Part shown: piece after piece, positions 1 to 16,764 of the stretch
Numbering within the stretch: the first letter of the stretch is position 1
Layout of the letters: the number at the start of each line of letters is the position of its first letter
Assembly (NCBI RefSeq): GCF_000276665.1
Contig: NW_004955476.1
Coordinates: forward strand, 11,832,709-11,896,708
Origin: Chinchilla lanigera
Taxonomy: Eukaryota; Chordata; Mammalia; Rodentia; Chinchillidae
Direction of reading: 5' to 3'
Length of the DNA stretch: 64,000 bases
Made by a program: the position numbers and the translations under genes
The notes under the pieces: generated by a model
What the model saw: the letters and a program-made list of their open reading frames with translations, nothing else
The model's database searches: none
What the model was told of the DNA's origin: nothing

Positions 1-639
1 ACTCGGCTGCGCTGCTGCTTAAGGTGGAGCGACCGAGAAGCACTGGCTAGGCTAGGCAAGGCAGCAGGCTGAGTCGGTGATGGGCGAACCTCACGGTCCA
101 AGTAGCCCAGGAACCGAGCAGCGGCCCCTCCTTTGTCCTAGGAGGAGAGATTCTTGCTCGATACCCAGTACAGCTAGTGGGGCAACTCTGCGGAAAGCTC
201 GCTGCATGGGAGACGTCGGGAAGGGGGGCCGACCTGACACCCCTCCCCCGCCTTTGTGGCGTTCACGAAAGAAACAAGACTAACTGTGGGGGTCAAAGTC
301 CTCCAAGAAATGACTGGGAGGCTGCAAGGTGCGAGGAGACCCCCCCTGCCGGCCTAGTCCCGGCGCCCTCTGGAGACAGCCGGCGAAAGTGACCGCTTCA
401 GAGGGTGTGATGAAGACTGCAGGGCACACCGGAAAGGGGCAGTGGGGGCGGCGGCTGTACCTGAGGCCTGCCCACTCGCTACTGCAAGCGCGCCCCGTTC
501 AAGGCCCTTTCGGTTCCATGTGTCCTTGTTTCATTTTTCCGTAATTTTTCACACCTGCATTTTATGCAACGTCCTGAGCGCTCATCTCCGCTTTCCAGAG
601 GCGGTTTTCTGGCCCGGATCACGCCAGTTCAGACCTGCT

Positions 640-972
640 CGGGTACTGCCGCGCGAGCGCAGAGAGCTCCCCGGCACACCCCCGCCCGCTGACCGGAAGG
701 GCCTGGCTGACAGTCACATCCAGGCACTAAGAACGCGCCCAAACAACCGACGAAGTCGAGAGCCGACGCCCACTCCTCCCTCGACCACGGGCGGCGAAAG
801 TATACCACTTCCGTTCCCACAGTGCACCACCCTTTGGCCGGAAGTAGAACGGGCCAGGAAGGAGGGGGAGGGCCCTGAGAGAGGCGGGGCCGGAAGTCTA
901 TAGCGGTCCCGTGCCACGTCTGCGGCGCTTGTGGCGGCGTCAGTAGCTAGCGGCCAGCGCTGGCAGACTACA
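640..972. promoter_or_regulatory. GC-rich promoter of BET1L, possibly bidirectional
   Basis: The stretch before the BET1L start codon is GC- and CpG-rich and TATA-less. ETS-type CCGGAAGT sites lie at 838-845 and 890-897, a related ACCGGAAG at 692-699, and an inverted ACTTCCG at 807-813. A GC box (GAGGCGGGGC) is at 881-890. This is the usual make-up of a housekeeping CpG-island promoter. In human, RIC8A is transcribed away from BET1L at this point, so a divergent promoter is expected, but I found no RIC8A coding exon in bases 1-972. Positions 1-640 are also GC-rich with no feature I can name. Confidence 0.6.
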
Positions 973-2609
973 ATGGCGGACTGGACTCGCGGTGAGCGCC
1001 CGAGAGCTGGGCCAAGCCGCCCCCCGCTCCCTCACTGGAGGTCACTGTGTGGGGGCGGACCGGCCTTCCGGGTCGAGGTGACCTGACTACGCCGGGACTG
1101 AAACCGGGAGGGAGGCAGGTTGTTTGCTGGGGGTTGGTGAGCTGGGTGGGGTCTCAGGGGCCTGGCCGGACACCAGTCGAGTGAGGGTGCAGTGGGCAGG
1201 GGGCAGGCGTCCATTGACTTGGGGCCTAGGCGTCTCCCTTTCTGTTGTGTGAAAGAAGTGAACGGGCACGTAGCGATTGGCAGGACGCGGGCAGCCTTCC
1301 GGTTTTGAACACGCCAGTGGTTCCTACGGCTGCATCACTGCCGTGGATCACATCGCCGGTTCTTACTGTGCGTCAGGGTAGGGCGGATTTGCACTGTATT
1401 TGGGAGCAGCGGTTTTCACCCATGTGACGTGCTTTGGACTGGCATCTCACCTGGTCTGCCCCTGTCACTTCCCACAGGCACCACAGGTGTCACAGGAGGC
1501 CAAGCTCTGGGTGGTTGGGGGGCTTCATTCACTTCTTTTGTAGTAAAGAGACTTCCTGTCATCTTCCTAGATGCTCTTTCTTATGCCCCTGCCAGTGTTT
1601 ACTGTTTTTTTCTTGGAGAGCTGACTCTTAGCCACAGATGATGATGTCCATGGAGGCAAGTGCATCTTTTCAGTATTCCTAGGGTTAGTCCATATTCTCG
1701 CACAGCATCAGGAGGGGCTATTTGAACTGAGCCTGTGGGGATCCCTTCCCACCTCCACCTGGATTTGCATGAAGGACCTCTGCTCATCTGCTCACACGAC
1801 AGTGCTGCATTCCTGTCCCACATGTGCGTGGTCCACCTGTTGAGAAGTGTGACTGGGCCAGACTTGATTGGAGTGACGGGGGCAGTTGGGGTTTCACTCA
1901 TGGGTGGAGGAAACTTCTTAACCTCTGTGTTTTTTCATAGCTCAGAGCTCTGGTGCTGTGGAGGAGATTCTAGACCTGGAGAACAAGCGGATGGCTGACA
2001 ACCTGGTCTCCAAGGTTACCAGGCTTAAATCGGTCAGTGGTGGCTCCTTTCCTGCCTTTCACCTCCACCTCAAAGGGCTAGAAGGGTAGGGAGAGGATCC
2101 TGAGAGATTTTAGGCAGCTTAGACACTTTTCCATCCTTTGCTGGCAGTATGGTGCACAGCTGGGTTATGGACAACATCTGGCTGATTAGAAGGGAGAATG
2201 AGTGCTGTTGTCTTCCTTGACCTGACTTTGTTCTCTGTCCTCACCAGCTGGCCCTGGACATTGATAGGGATGCGGAAGACCAGAACCGGTACCTGGACAG
2301 CATGGTAAGTGTCTGTAGGGTGCAGGAGCTACAGTCAGGTCCACCTCATGCTGCTGGCTATACAGTTTTTGCTCCAGTGATTCCGGGGGTGGAGGGTAGT
2401 TGAATGGGTGCATGTTGTGATCCTACTGCCCTCTGCTCCAGGACTCAGATTTCACAAGTGTGACTGGCCTGCTCACGGGGAGTGTGAAGCGGTTTTCCAT
2501 GATGGCACGGTCTGGACGAGACAATCGGAAGCTTTTGTGTGGCATGGCTGTCGGCCTGCTCGTGGCCTTCTTCATCCTTTCATACCTCTTGTCAAGGGCA
2601 AGGACGTGA
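973..2609 (+). CDS. BET1L: BET1-like Golgi SNARE (GS15)
   Basis: Four coding exons: 973-991, 1941-2032, 2248-2304 and 2442-2609, each bounded by GT-AG. They join in frame to 111 aa, the length I know for human BET1L. Exon 1 codes MADWTR plus one base. Exons 2-3 give the SNARE helix, with ENKRMADNLVSKVTRLKSLA followed by LDIDRDAEDQNRYLDSM. Exon 4 codes a hydrophobic tail anchor (GMAVGLLVAFFILSYLLS) and ends RART. The protein is a Qc-type SNARE of the Golgi. It works with syntaxin-5, GOS28 and Ykt6 in intra-Golgi and endosome-to-Golgi fusion, held by the C-terminal anchor (family knowledge). The ATG sits 76 bases after the last ETS site. The gene converges on CIMAP1A, which lies downstream on the other strand. 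All SNARE heptad and anchor features look intact. Confidence 0.96.
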
Positions 2610-4195
2610 ACCAGTGGGAGCCAAAGGTACCAGGGTCTTCCTCGTCTGGTATCCTGACCTCCTGAGGCTTCACCTGAAAAGTACTACTTTGAGATTACCA
2701 CCATGAGTCAGGAATCTTCTTCCTGTATGGTGGGGCCTCTGACCCAATGAGCTCATCAAGTTGGCTAGTCCCATGTGGAAGGACATTTTCCTTTGGGAAA
2801 TCAAGGCCCAGCCCCCACCTCCACTCTGGTATTAGAGAAAGTGGCCAGGCTAGGGCCACAGTGCACCAGGACCAGCCAGGTCTTGAGCAGAGCAGCTATG
2901 AGTCTTGAATGTATTCACATGGCCAGCAACCCTTCTCCTAGCCCTCAGGGGTCTGAAGTCTTAAGGCCCTTCTGTGCCATCTGTTCCTGGGTGAAGATGC
3001 ATATGTGATCTGAGGAGCCTGGGACTACCATAGGAAGGGACAGTGACTGTGACTCCAATAAGAGCTGGTTTCTTCACCTCGAGGTGCTCAGCCTAGATGT
3101 GACAGTTATTGCTGGTCAAGACTGCTGAGCAGAGGGGGTCTGATATGGGTCAAGTGTTCTGTGGGGAGACCTGTGCCCTCCAGTCCCTGGATGAAGCCAG
3201 ACCTCTAGGAAGGGTAGGGAATGTTAGCGTTAATGTTAATGGACCACAGCCTTGGCTGGATATACTGGGTTGGTCTTCTGGGTCACAGAAATGGATGTCC
3301 TCAGGATTCAGAACCTCTCTGGTGCTAGAGATGTAGCCCCAGGAGAGCTAGTCTGGCCTTTCAAAATTAGGTAGAGTGTGGGGGAGGTTTTGCCCCAAAG
3401 GGCTGTCATGGGCTGAAGGCTGCCTGTAGAGGCCACTGTGCCATTTGTAGCAGAACTTTTGCCCTTCTGCCATATCTTTACCTGCCTCCCATAGCTAGTC
3501 TTCCCTTGCAGTGGGAGTGGTCTGAGCTACCTTCCCATCCTTACACACTGCCTTCCCTGTGTACCTCTCCCTGGGTCTCCACCTCTACTTAGCCTGTCTC
3601 ACCTTCATGCAAACTGAACTGTGAGGCTGGCAGGGCCAGCAATTTCTGAGAGGCTAGCACCCTTGTATTCACATAAAGAATCTAAGGAAGACATTCTGCT
3701 GGAGAACTCTGCCACCTCTCTGCGATCTTGGTTACTTCATTCTTCCCTCAGGAATTTGTCTGGCTGTCTTTGGTCTATGTGTTGTCATTCCTTCCCAGTT
3801 AACATTTTTTTTTTCCCTCCCTGTGTCTTTGAGTCCTGTGGAATGGGGCTTGGGTCAAACCAGCTTCCTGAGAGCCCCAACCCTAGTGTTCCAGCTTGGC
3901 CTTGTGCACCTGACATCTGGCCCACTGGATAAATGGGGTTTGCCAACTTGGTCTCTAACTCTATTTTTATTTTTAAATTTTTTTTTGGTTTTTCTCCGGT
4001 ACCAGGAACCGAACTCACGACCTTGCACTTGCCAGGCAAGCGCTTTGCCGCTGAGCTAAATCCCCAGCCCCGGTCTCTAACTCTAATAAACCAGAAAAGA
4101 CCCAATTGTGAGGGTCATGAGGATGAATTTCCAGGCTGTATCGCAGTCAGGAACATCTCAGCGATAAAATGTGGAATAAACAGCTTTGTGAAGAA
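2610..4195 (+). other. BET1L: probable BET1L 3' UTR
   Basis: No other gene is visible between the BET1L stop and an AATAAA at 4175-4180, which is followed by a GT/T-rich tract. I infer a 3' UTR of about 1.6 kb. It would contain an ID SINE on the opposite strand. Transcript data are needed to fix the end. Confidence 0.45.
3964..4071 (-). repeat. ID-type tRNA-derived SINE
   Basis: Reading on the minus strand gives GGGGCTGGGGATTTAGCTCA, then the tRNA B box (GTTCGGTTCC type), GGTACC, and an A-rich tail (T-rich on +). It is flanked by a target-site duplication, ggtctctaactcta, at 3950-3963 and 4072-4085. Confidence 0.93.
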
Positions 4196-5068
4196 CAACT
4201 TACATATTTTTTGTCTTCTTTTCTAGGGTTTGAGAGAAGTGGTTTTTATTTGTTTTAGGTTGTGTAGAGGCACTCCCTTCCTCATCTTTTTTCCTGGATC
4301 CCTTTTCTCCCCTTGTTCCCCCGCTTGGCTCTGCATTGGGCAGGGTAGCCATAGGGCCACCACTTCCTACTGTGCAGCTCTTCTCTGTCCGAGTCCTGAA
4401 GTGTGATCCTGGAGCTGGTCACAGGACTGGTCACAGTGGAGGGGTCAGCACCTCTGCCGTGTTGGTACTGGTTTTGTCCTCTTGGTGTGCGGGATAGGCC
4501 GCCTGCCCAGCATGGACCTCTCCTGGGCCAAGGGAAATCCAGATTCTGCCTCTTAAGGCCTGGCTGTGGGCCTGGGGTACCTGTGCAGATCCCCCAGGCC
4601 CAGCTGAGATTGACCAGTGTCCCTACCCACATCCTGTATTAGCCCTTGGTAGGTAACAGATTTCCCTGAGACTGAGTCAGTCAGCATAGCGACAGTGGTG
4701 TTATTGTGCCAGAATTTGAGACGGCCCAGTGGGAATGGCTGGCTCTGGTTACCATGGTGAGGCCTCAGGTGCAGAGGGGCTTGGGCTGTCACCAAAGGCC
4801 ACTCACATGTATCAAGCTTCCTTACTCTGAAGCATATGGAGGGCATCAGGCAATAGCACTTCTGTACCCTGTTATCTAGGGTGGTCCAGATTTAAGGGGA
4901 GGGATGTGGACTCTAGTTCTCTAAGGGAACATAGGTGTGAGGCAGGACTCTGAGGTCTCCATTTGAAGATCTGGAAGCCAGGGCTGAGACCGCACATGGG
5001 CCTGCACTGAAAGCTGTGGTTAAGCTTGGTTCCTCCCCAAGACAAATCCTTGTAACTGAAATTCATGG
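4196..5068. other. intergenic gap between BET1L and CIMAP1A 3' ends
   Basis: Unique-looking sequence between the inferred poly(A) sites of the two convergent genes. Short open frames on both strands show no family resemblance I recognise. Confidence 0.4.
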
Positions 5069-5074
5069 TTTATT
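5069..5074 (-). terminator. CIMAP1A: CIMAP1A polyadenylation signal
   Basis: TTTATT on +, which is AATAAA on the minus strand, about 226 bases beyond the CIMAP1A stop codon. It is the first canonical signal after the stop. Confidence 0.65.
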
Positions 5075-5299
5075 AAGAAATTTGGGCACAACAGGAAGCA
5101 AGATTATTTAGCAAATGGGAAGACAGCATAGAAAAAAAAAATCGTAAAAAAGGAAACTTGTCACAACTGCCCAAACAAGCATGCTCTGTCCTGCAGGGTA
5201 CGCCAGCTGTGGCTCTGCTCAGGAGACGTCCAGCCTACATCTTCCCTGGGAGTCTTACAGGCATGAGATGGTTGCAGGCTGCAGGGTGTGGGGCTGGAG

Positions 5300-8920
<3,621 letters not shown>

Positions 8921-9022
8921 TTTTTTTTTTTTTTTTTGGTTTTTCTCCAGTACCGGGAACCGAACTCACGACCTTGCGCTTGCCAGGCAGGCGCTTTGCC
9001 GCTGAGCTAAATCCCCAGCCCC
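8921..9022 (-). repeat. ID-type SINE
   Basis: Full-length ID-type element on the minus strand with a long T run on + (its A tail). Target duplication tgggggatgtccttctc is at 8904-8920 and again at 9023-9040, nearly perfect, so the insertion is fairly young. Confidence 0.95.
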
Positions 9023-9300
9023 TGGGGGATGTCCTTCTCTATCAAGCCCTGGACACTTCTTTCTGAGCTCTGCTCCCTCTTGTCCTGCTGCCCAGACTGC
9101 CATCTTGATGCCTCCCTGGCTCTGTGCTCCATCCCCTGCCATGTGGTGTCTGCTGTCCCAGTCTGTAGGCCTGCTCCTGGTGGGCTTCCTGTGTGCAACC
9201 CATATATATGAGTCTGTACGCCTGATTGTGCTGTAGGTGGCCTTTTGTGTGTCCCTGTGTCAGGGGAAAAACAGGAGCCAGTGCCTGGGCTGCAGGAGGC

Positions 9301-9306
9301 TTTATT
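9301..9306 (-). terminator. SCGB1C1: SCGB1C1 polyadenylation signal
   Basis: TTTATT on + reads AATAAA on the minus strand, about 113 bases after the SCGB1C1 stop codon. Confidence 0.75.
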
Positions 9307-9418
9307 GGTCTAACAGCTTGAGGGTCAGTTTACTTGTGGGGAAGCAGCTATAGGCAGCACATCCAGGGCTGCTGGTGTGGCTGGTCCTGTGCTGTCGGGA
9401 GCCATGTCTGAGGTCCAC

Positions 9419-10558
<1,140 letters not shown>

Positions 10559-10595
10559 GGTGGCAGTCTCAGAAGCTGCCTAGGCAGACACCAGG

Positions 10596-10603
10596 CTTTT
10601 ATG
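10596..10603 (-). promoter_or_regulatory. SCGB1C1: TATA box of SCGB1C1
   Basis: On the minus strand, CATAAAAG lies 38 bases before the ATG. A TSS about 25-30 bases downstream would leave a very short 5' UTR. A TATA promoter fits a tissue-restricted secretory gene. Confidence 0.65.
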
Positions 10604-10609
10604 CCTTAG

Positions 10610-12400
10610 CAGGTGGCACCTTGCCCAGGGGCAGGCCTGTCCTGTCCATCAGAACGTAGCAAGTGAGCTGGGGCAAGGCACATCCACTGGGTGCCAAGCA
10701 GTGCTGGGCTCAGGTCAGCAGCAAGAGTTGTTAGCAAATGAGTTTGGGTGAGTAGGAGTGAGGCCTGAGTGTGGTGAACCCAGGAGAGGGGCCCTGTGCA
10801 TTGCATGAAGTGGTGTAGTGGGGCCAGATCCAAAGCCCTCTAGTCACACTAGGCCTTGATGCCATAGTAACTGTGTCTGCCCTTTAGAAGTAGGCATCTC
10901 CCCTCCACACTGCTCAGATGGAGTGCCAGGCAGGAAGGGGAGAGAGGCCTGGGGGTGGGGGAAGCTCAGTGCCACAGAAGGCTTGAAGCAGGCAGCAGCA
11001 TTCAGGGCAGGGAAGGAGGCTTGAAAGGCTCTGAGGGTCTGTGCCTGGAGCCTGGTCACAGCAGCAAGTGAGGAAGGGCTGTGGATGACATATCCTTCCT
11101 CAGTGTCTAGCCAGACAGATACTGGTCTCAGTGTACATTACAGTAAAACAGGCTGGGATACCTAGGCCCTAAGCCAATCATCCCAGAACATCTGTTTCTG
11201 AGGGGCTTGAGTCTAGCATTCCCATTATTACCTGGACCCTTTGCTGCCTGTCCTCTGCTGCCACCTGGTGTCTGGCGACCCCTGTAGGAACCTGGCCTGC
11301 TCCCCGATAGGGGTTTCTGGTCAGAGCTGCCCAACCCAAATTCTGCCGTTGTACCACCAGAGTGAACCTTATCATGTCCAAGTCCTTGTCTAGCCAGCTG
11401 ACCTGCCCTGAGTATCATCTCCTGGCTGGGCACAGACCCCAAAGTGCTCTGTGTCCCTTGAGCATTGTCCCTGATAGCAGCGGTTCTTGCCTTCAAGACC
11501 TTTCTTTATAGCGAACCTTTTCTAACCCCTTTGCTAGCATAAAATGAAATCCATAGATGAGATAACCCACTTATACATATAATTCCAAAAATATAGGCAA
11601 AATGATGCATAATGGAGTCATTTGTAACAACCCTGTGGGTGAGACATGTCCAGCAGAGCTGGCCCACTCCTACTACTATGGAGGCACTTGAGGTCTCTGA
11701 GCACTGGCTCTGGAGTCTGCTCTTACTGGGACCAATGGTGAAGCATCTTCAGGGCACAGGTCTGGACATCTATGGTTCTGAAAACCTCCAGAAGATTCCC
11801 CCACATAGACTTGGTTCTATCAGAGACTGTCTGACCTAGCATTTGTCCCTTTTCTCACTGTTGTCCCCCATAAGAACTGCAGATGGCTTCCCTTTGTGGC
11901 ATCCAGGTTGCTGTTTTTCTTCTTCCTCAGTCCCAGCCCTGGAGCAGTACATGCTGTTTGATATTGCTTCTGTGGCTCTTCCTGGCACTGGCAGCCACAG
12001 ATCTCTGACAGTCTCATGGAACTGCTGAGTACCAGTATGTCTTTACTCTGTCTCTGCTTACTCCTCTGGTATCATTTCTCGTGAGCCAATGTCCGTGTAA
12101 TCCATGTACTACCCCACACCTTCACCGTTGGCCCACTCTGCCTGCTTTGGTCACTGTTGCAAGGTTGTTCTTGAGTCCTGGACAATTCTGATACTGCTCA
12201 CCTTTCACATTTTCATGTCAAGCACCCACTCTGAGCTTCTGACCTCTAGGCTTGCTCTCTTGAATGCCTGAGGCCAGCAGTTGTCTGGACCCCTGCACTA
12301 CTCCCAACCCATGTCTCATTTGTTGGATCATCATTACAGTCATACCCTACCTCATCCGTCCTCTTCTGCTTCTTTTCCCTTGTTTCTTTAGAATAAGAGT
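10610..12400. other. gene-free stretch
   Basis: I see no gene, SINE or LTR that I can name with confidence. Open frames are short and overlap on both strands. Confidence 0.4.
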
Positions 12401-12545
12401 CTGTCTCTCTTGGTACACAGAATGTGGCTGAGAGATCAAGACCACAATCTTGGGTGGGTCCTTAAGTGCTGCATTTCTGCTAGATTTCTTCAGGGGCTAT
12501 CTTCTCATACCCTGGAGATGGCTCCTTGTCATATTGCCTGGGCTG

Positions 12546-12632
12546 GCTCTTTCTCTTTCTGTCTTCCCTTTTCTCTTTCTGTCTTTCTCTGTCTATCTCT
12601 CTGTCTCTGTCTATCTGTCTCTCTCTGCTCTG
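12546..12632. repeat. pyrimidine-rich simple repeat (TCTG/TCTA/TC)
   Basis: Imperfect run of tctt, tctg and tcta units. Confidence 0.8.
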
Positions 12633-12772
12633 GTTCTTATTTCACTGAGACATGGAAGCAATCAGAAAAATACCATGCAAAACCATCAACTTACCACCTG
12701 CTTTCATTTTTTCCTGCATTTTTTCTGAAGCATCTTTTTCATAGTTCCTCATGTTATAAGAGATGATCTGTC

Positions 12773-12950
12773 AACCAGGCATGGTGACCCTTGCCTGTAA
12801 TCCCATCATCCTGGGAGGCTGAGGCAAGATTGTGAGTTCAAGCCCAGCCTGGGCAAATTAGCAAATTAGCAAGATCTTGTATCAAAACAAAAAAGGTGGC
12901 AGATGTAGCTCAGTGTAAATGCCCTCAGTTCAATCCTCAGTACAGGGTGA
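12773..12950 (+). repeat. B4-like SINE (B1 half plus ID half)
   Basis: Starts with a 7SL/B1-like half (caggcatggtgacccttgcc, then GGGAGGCTGAGGCAAGA and GAGTTCAAG). It continues through an A-rich linker into an ID/tRNA-like half (gtagctcagtg, ggttcaatcct type). This arrangement is rodent-specific. Confidence 0.8.
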
Positions 12951-13041
12951 GTGGGGGCATCTGTCTTCATGTTGATTGATGGCCAATCCTCTTGTCAGTA
13001 CATTTTGTCACTTCCCTGTAAATGGGGACCTTATCTCATCT

Positions 13042-13059
13042 TTAGGGTTAGGGTTAGGG
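13042..13059 (+). repeat. short interstitial telomeric repeat
   Basis: Exactly three TTAGGG units. They are flanked by similar short sequences, ccttatctcatc on the left and ccttatcatc on the right, as if a target site had been duplicated. Confidence 0.8.
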
Positions 13060-13099
13060 CCCTTATCATCACTATGCACTTATGCTACCACATACCCAC

Positions 13100-14978
13100 T
13101 TCAAGTAGCACAAAAGCCTCTTCCTCAACACAGTTTGGGGAATCCACGTGGCTCCTTCTTCCCTCCCTTCATTCTTGCTCTGTCGTGAGTGTTCAAATCT
13201 TGTGTTTCAGGTTGGAATCTGGCTAATGAAGAGCACTAGTAGATCAGAGGAATGGGGTGGATGGATTTAGGATCCATTCACTTTCTATACATGGATCTTT
13301 TTTTGGATGGAAAATAAAGGCAGGCTATCCTATCAATTTATAAGTTATCTGATTATAATTTTTGCAGGTGTGCAAATACAATATATTTGTTCATTTACGG
13401 AATGTATCATAATAATCTGCACAAGTTCTGTTTGTTTAGTTTTCTAACATTTATGTCCTGTAACCTTATCTGCTTCAATGAAAAACACTTTGCATTTCAC
13501 TCTTGCATAGAAATGTTAAGATTATTAAAATACTGGAGATATGAGCCAAATAAGTCAGAACATCTAAGTTATGTTGTGAAGGATTTGGGACAAAACTGTC
13601 TTTTTTTTTTTTTTTTTTTCTTGCAGAAACCCTAAAAGCTCATTCTGCAGTTGAATTTTATTAATAGAACTTCTTGTCTGATAACCATCATATTTAAAAA
13701 TGTACTACTGGTTGTTTTCAGGTAGCTTCCATATTATCACTAAAAAGTTCATCTCAAGATTAAAGCATTAGTTTCTATGGAAGTTATGATCATACTATAT
13801 CTCTGAGTACACAGTTTGGGTAGCTGGCACCTCTGTAACAGCAAGGTTGAAACATTTCCTTCAAGAAGGAAATGGTGGTAGACTGACTTAGAGTCTCATT
13901 ATTGAGGAAACTACTCAAGAATTTCTGTCTCTCAGTAGCTGTGCCATCAGAACACAATGCAAAACCTAACCTTCAACCACATCTATTTAGCAATGTAATG
14001 CTGCATAGTTTTATATGGTTCAGAGCTAGGCATTTCATTGGCACTGAAGATAAAGTAAATCTCATCTTTCAAACCACCGTAATCTTCAAAGCATACATGC
14101 TGAAAGAATTGGCATGTTATTAATAACTGAATCAATCAAGTTGCAGTGGGAAATATTCTGTTAGATTTATGTGTTCTGTGAGTTGTCTTCTATTTCCCTT
14201 GCCAGTTCCTTGATACATGGATCTATGGTATCTGAGCTGCTTCCTGTGCCACAAATTTGCCTGTTTTCAAGCAGTGTCTTTGATGCTTTAAGGCTTTAAG
14301 TCACTCTTTCACCAATGTCTCAGTGATTGGGACCCTTGTTGACGCCCCTGCAAAGGGTCTTGTCATTGATCTTGAGTGCCCTCTGCTGGTTCTGAGTGAC
14401 CTTACTGGGAGGTGTGTGTGTGTGTGTATGTGGCTTCACACTGGGTTCCCTCATCGTGATTCTCTCACACAGTATACACAGCTGTGTCCTCGGGGGTCCC
14501 AAAGTTCAGCTGCTGGGAGAACTGGCTCTTGGATGTGTTTCTGGAGATCTAGAGTCCACTCCTAGCTATGGGACATAATATATATTTCTGTGACAGCCTG
14601 TTTCAGATAGTCACTGTTTTCTGCTGGGCCTATTGAATGCAGTGTCAGCAGGAACTGGTAGTGGAGAATCTAGAGGCCATGCAGGGAGGGAGAAGGTCTG
14701 CACTGGCTTCACCAGCCTTCACTAGCCCTGTGCCCAACCCTGTGCCCAACCTTTGCACCTGTACCTGAGACAGGACATCTGGGGACAGAATCAATGCTGA
14801 CACATGCCAGTCACAACTTTCCATTTGGCCATTTTGGAGATCTATGAGACAGTGACAGGATAAGACAGCTGCCAAGCCAATGAAAATCCAAACTCTCATG
14901 ACTTATTGAATGAGGCCTGTAGTTCTAGTGGAATCCAAACTACAGCATAGAGATGCTTCCCCTGGATACCTGTCTTGG
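13100..14978. other. gene-free, AT-rich stretch
   Basis: No gene recognised. Contains a T22 run near 13,599-13,619 and a (TG)n microsatellite at 14,411-14,431. The short frames have no family features. Confidence 0.4.
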
Positions 14979-15319
14979 TTACTTTTCCCTCGTTGCTGGG
15001 ACAAAGTACTTGACACCCAAAAATAAGGAAGGAAAAGTTTATTTTGCTTACAATTTGTAGAGTTTTCAGTCCATACTTGGCAGGTTACAAAGCAGAGTGG
15101 TACATGGCAGAGGGCTACAGCTCATGGCGGCAGAGCACAGCAAAAGCAAAAAGCACAAAAGCCAGGAATGGCCCCAAGCAGCTTCTTCCTCTCCCTTACA
15201 TATGCAAACTATCCATGCCAGGGAGGGTGTAGCTCTCACACCCATAATCAATCAAACTCTAAAAGCCTGCCCCATGACTGCATGAGGCTTTGGGGGGACA
15301 CCCAGACACAAACCATAAC
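14979..15319 (-). mobile_element. MaLR-type LTR
   Basis: On the minus strand it begins TGTTATGGTTTGTGTCTGGG, with a later purine-rich AATAAAC-type signal (tttattttgc on +). This matches the MaLR LTR pattern of mammals (ORR1/MT/MST-like). Ends are by eye. Confidence 0.65.
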
Positions 15320-15496
15320 AATACCCAATATCTATTCTTTTTTTTTCTTTAACCCTGATTTTGGCTGCTTCAAATGAAGAATGTATTACCCATAGTTCAT
15401 TACAACTCGGGGTGGCCAGAGGAAGCGGTATATATGGTATATAATGATATATATGTGGTATATACGACTTCCAGGAAGGTTTGTTGTTTATTTGTT

Positions 15497-15556
15497 TGTG
15501 GTACTGGGGATTAAACCAGGGCCTTCACACTAAGCTGTATATCCAGTACTTAGTAA
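15497..15556 (-). repeat. ID-like SINE fragment
   Basis: ggtactggggattaaaccag, read on the minus strand, gives a decayed tRNA B box and 3' end of the ID family. Confidence 0.55.
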
Positions 15557-15584
15557 TTATTAATTTTATTTTTATTTTTATTGC

Positions 15585-15710
15585 TTTTTGTTTTGAGACA
15601 AGGTCTCACAGTGTAGTCCACAGTGGCCTCAAACTCACAACTATCCTTCTACCTCGGCCTCCCAAGTGCTGGGATTACAGGCATGCACCACCATGTCCAG
15701 CTTATTTTTT
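15585..15710 (-). repeat. B1-type SINE
   Basis: Minus-strand 7SL-derived element. On + it shows gagacaaggtctcacag, cctcggcctcccaagtgctg and ggattacaggcatgcacc. Confidence 0.85.
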
Positions 15711-15825
15711 ATTTTGAGACAGGATCTCAGTGAATTGCTAAATTGCCCAGGTGAGGCCCAAATTTGTGATCCTCATGTCTCAGATTCCCAAAGTGCTGGG
15801 ATTACAGGTGTGCAACGCTGTGCTT
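15711..15825 (-). repeat. second, adjacent B1-type SINE
   Basis: A further 7SL-like copy directly follows (gagacaggatctcagtg ... ccaaagtgctgggattacag on +). It is in the same orientation but more diverged. Confidence 0.75.
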
Positions 15826-16249
15826 TGCTCCAGGAAGTACTCTTAAAGAACAAGAGTGCATTCATATTTGTTCTAGCGGTCTGCTTAGTGGCTAGACAGA
15901 TGGCTGGACCAAAGACACCTACCTTGGAATATCAGGAAAAAGTGGTAAGGATGACAGAGCCAGAAGACAGAAGGAACCCATATCTCTTCTGAGAATAGTG
16001 TTCCCTGCTTAGGTAGCTTCATTCACATGTGTGGGGGCAGGAGTTTGTGTTTTTATTCACAGGTAAATCCAATTGTGGTGGACTTACTTGATTTTTCAAT
16101 AGTGCTAGGAGTATAGCTCTCTAAATATAAGCTGCAAAGTGGGTGAGGGGGAGTGAGAAAGGACAGAGGGGCCAATCCAGGTGTACAGCCTCCCATTAAC
16201 TGCCTTGATCCTCTCTATTCATCACTGCTGTGGCCAGGGCCTGAGAATC

Positions 16250-16600
16250 TGCGTTAGTCATTTTCCTCATCGTGGGGACAAAATATCCAACACCCACATC
16301 TTAAAGGAGGAGAGATCTATTTTGACTCTTGTTTCAGAAGTTTCAGTCCTTACATGGTTGGGGGCGTGGAGGGTGGAAAGCAGAGAGAGAAGGGAAGAAC
16401 AAGGGAGGAAGATGCACCCTTCTAGATCACAGCCCCAGTAACCCACCTGCTCTGGCCAGTGACCCACTTACTCTCTGATCACAGCCCCAGTGACCCACTT
16501 ACTTTCCCCAACAGTAAGTCAGCTATTGCACCCATAGTCCAATGTTTTTTCAAAATCCTTGCTTTGGAAAAACATGATGCTCTTGGGGCACATCTGGATA
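16250..16600 (-). mobile_element. MaLR-type LTR
   Basis: On + it reads gttagtcattttcctcatcg, ggggacaaaatatccaacac and ggaggagagatctattttga. This is the same pattern as the LTR near 15 kb, also on the minus strand. The far end is indistinct. Confidence 0.55.
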
Positions 16601-16764
16601 TAAACTCTAACCAAATCTGCATCTGAAGAAGCTTTCTGATGGTTCTCACATTCCCTAACATTTGAGGACCACTCATTTGCCATTTGCTATTGGCCTTTTT
16701 TGGGAACTCCACATGATGGTAATACCATTGAGCTCTGGGCCCCTGGAGCCCCCTGCCCAGGTCT

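Noticed and set aside
1..300. RIC8A first exon on the minus strand
   Set aside because: Expected from human gene order, but no matching coding start could be read in this part.
442..903. 153-aa open frame in the GC-rich region
   Set aside because: Long frames are expected in GC-rich promoter DNA. No domain, and it overlaps the BET1L promoter.
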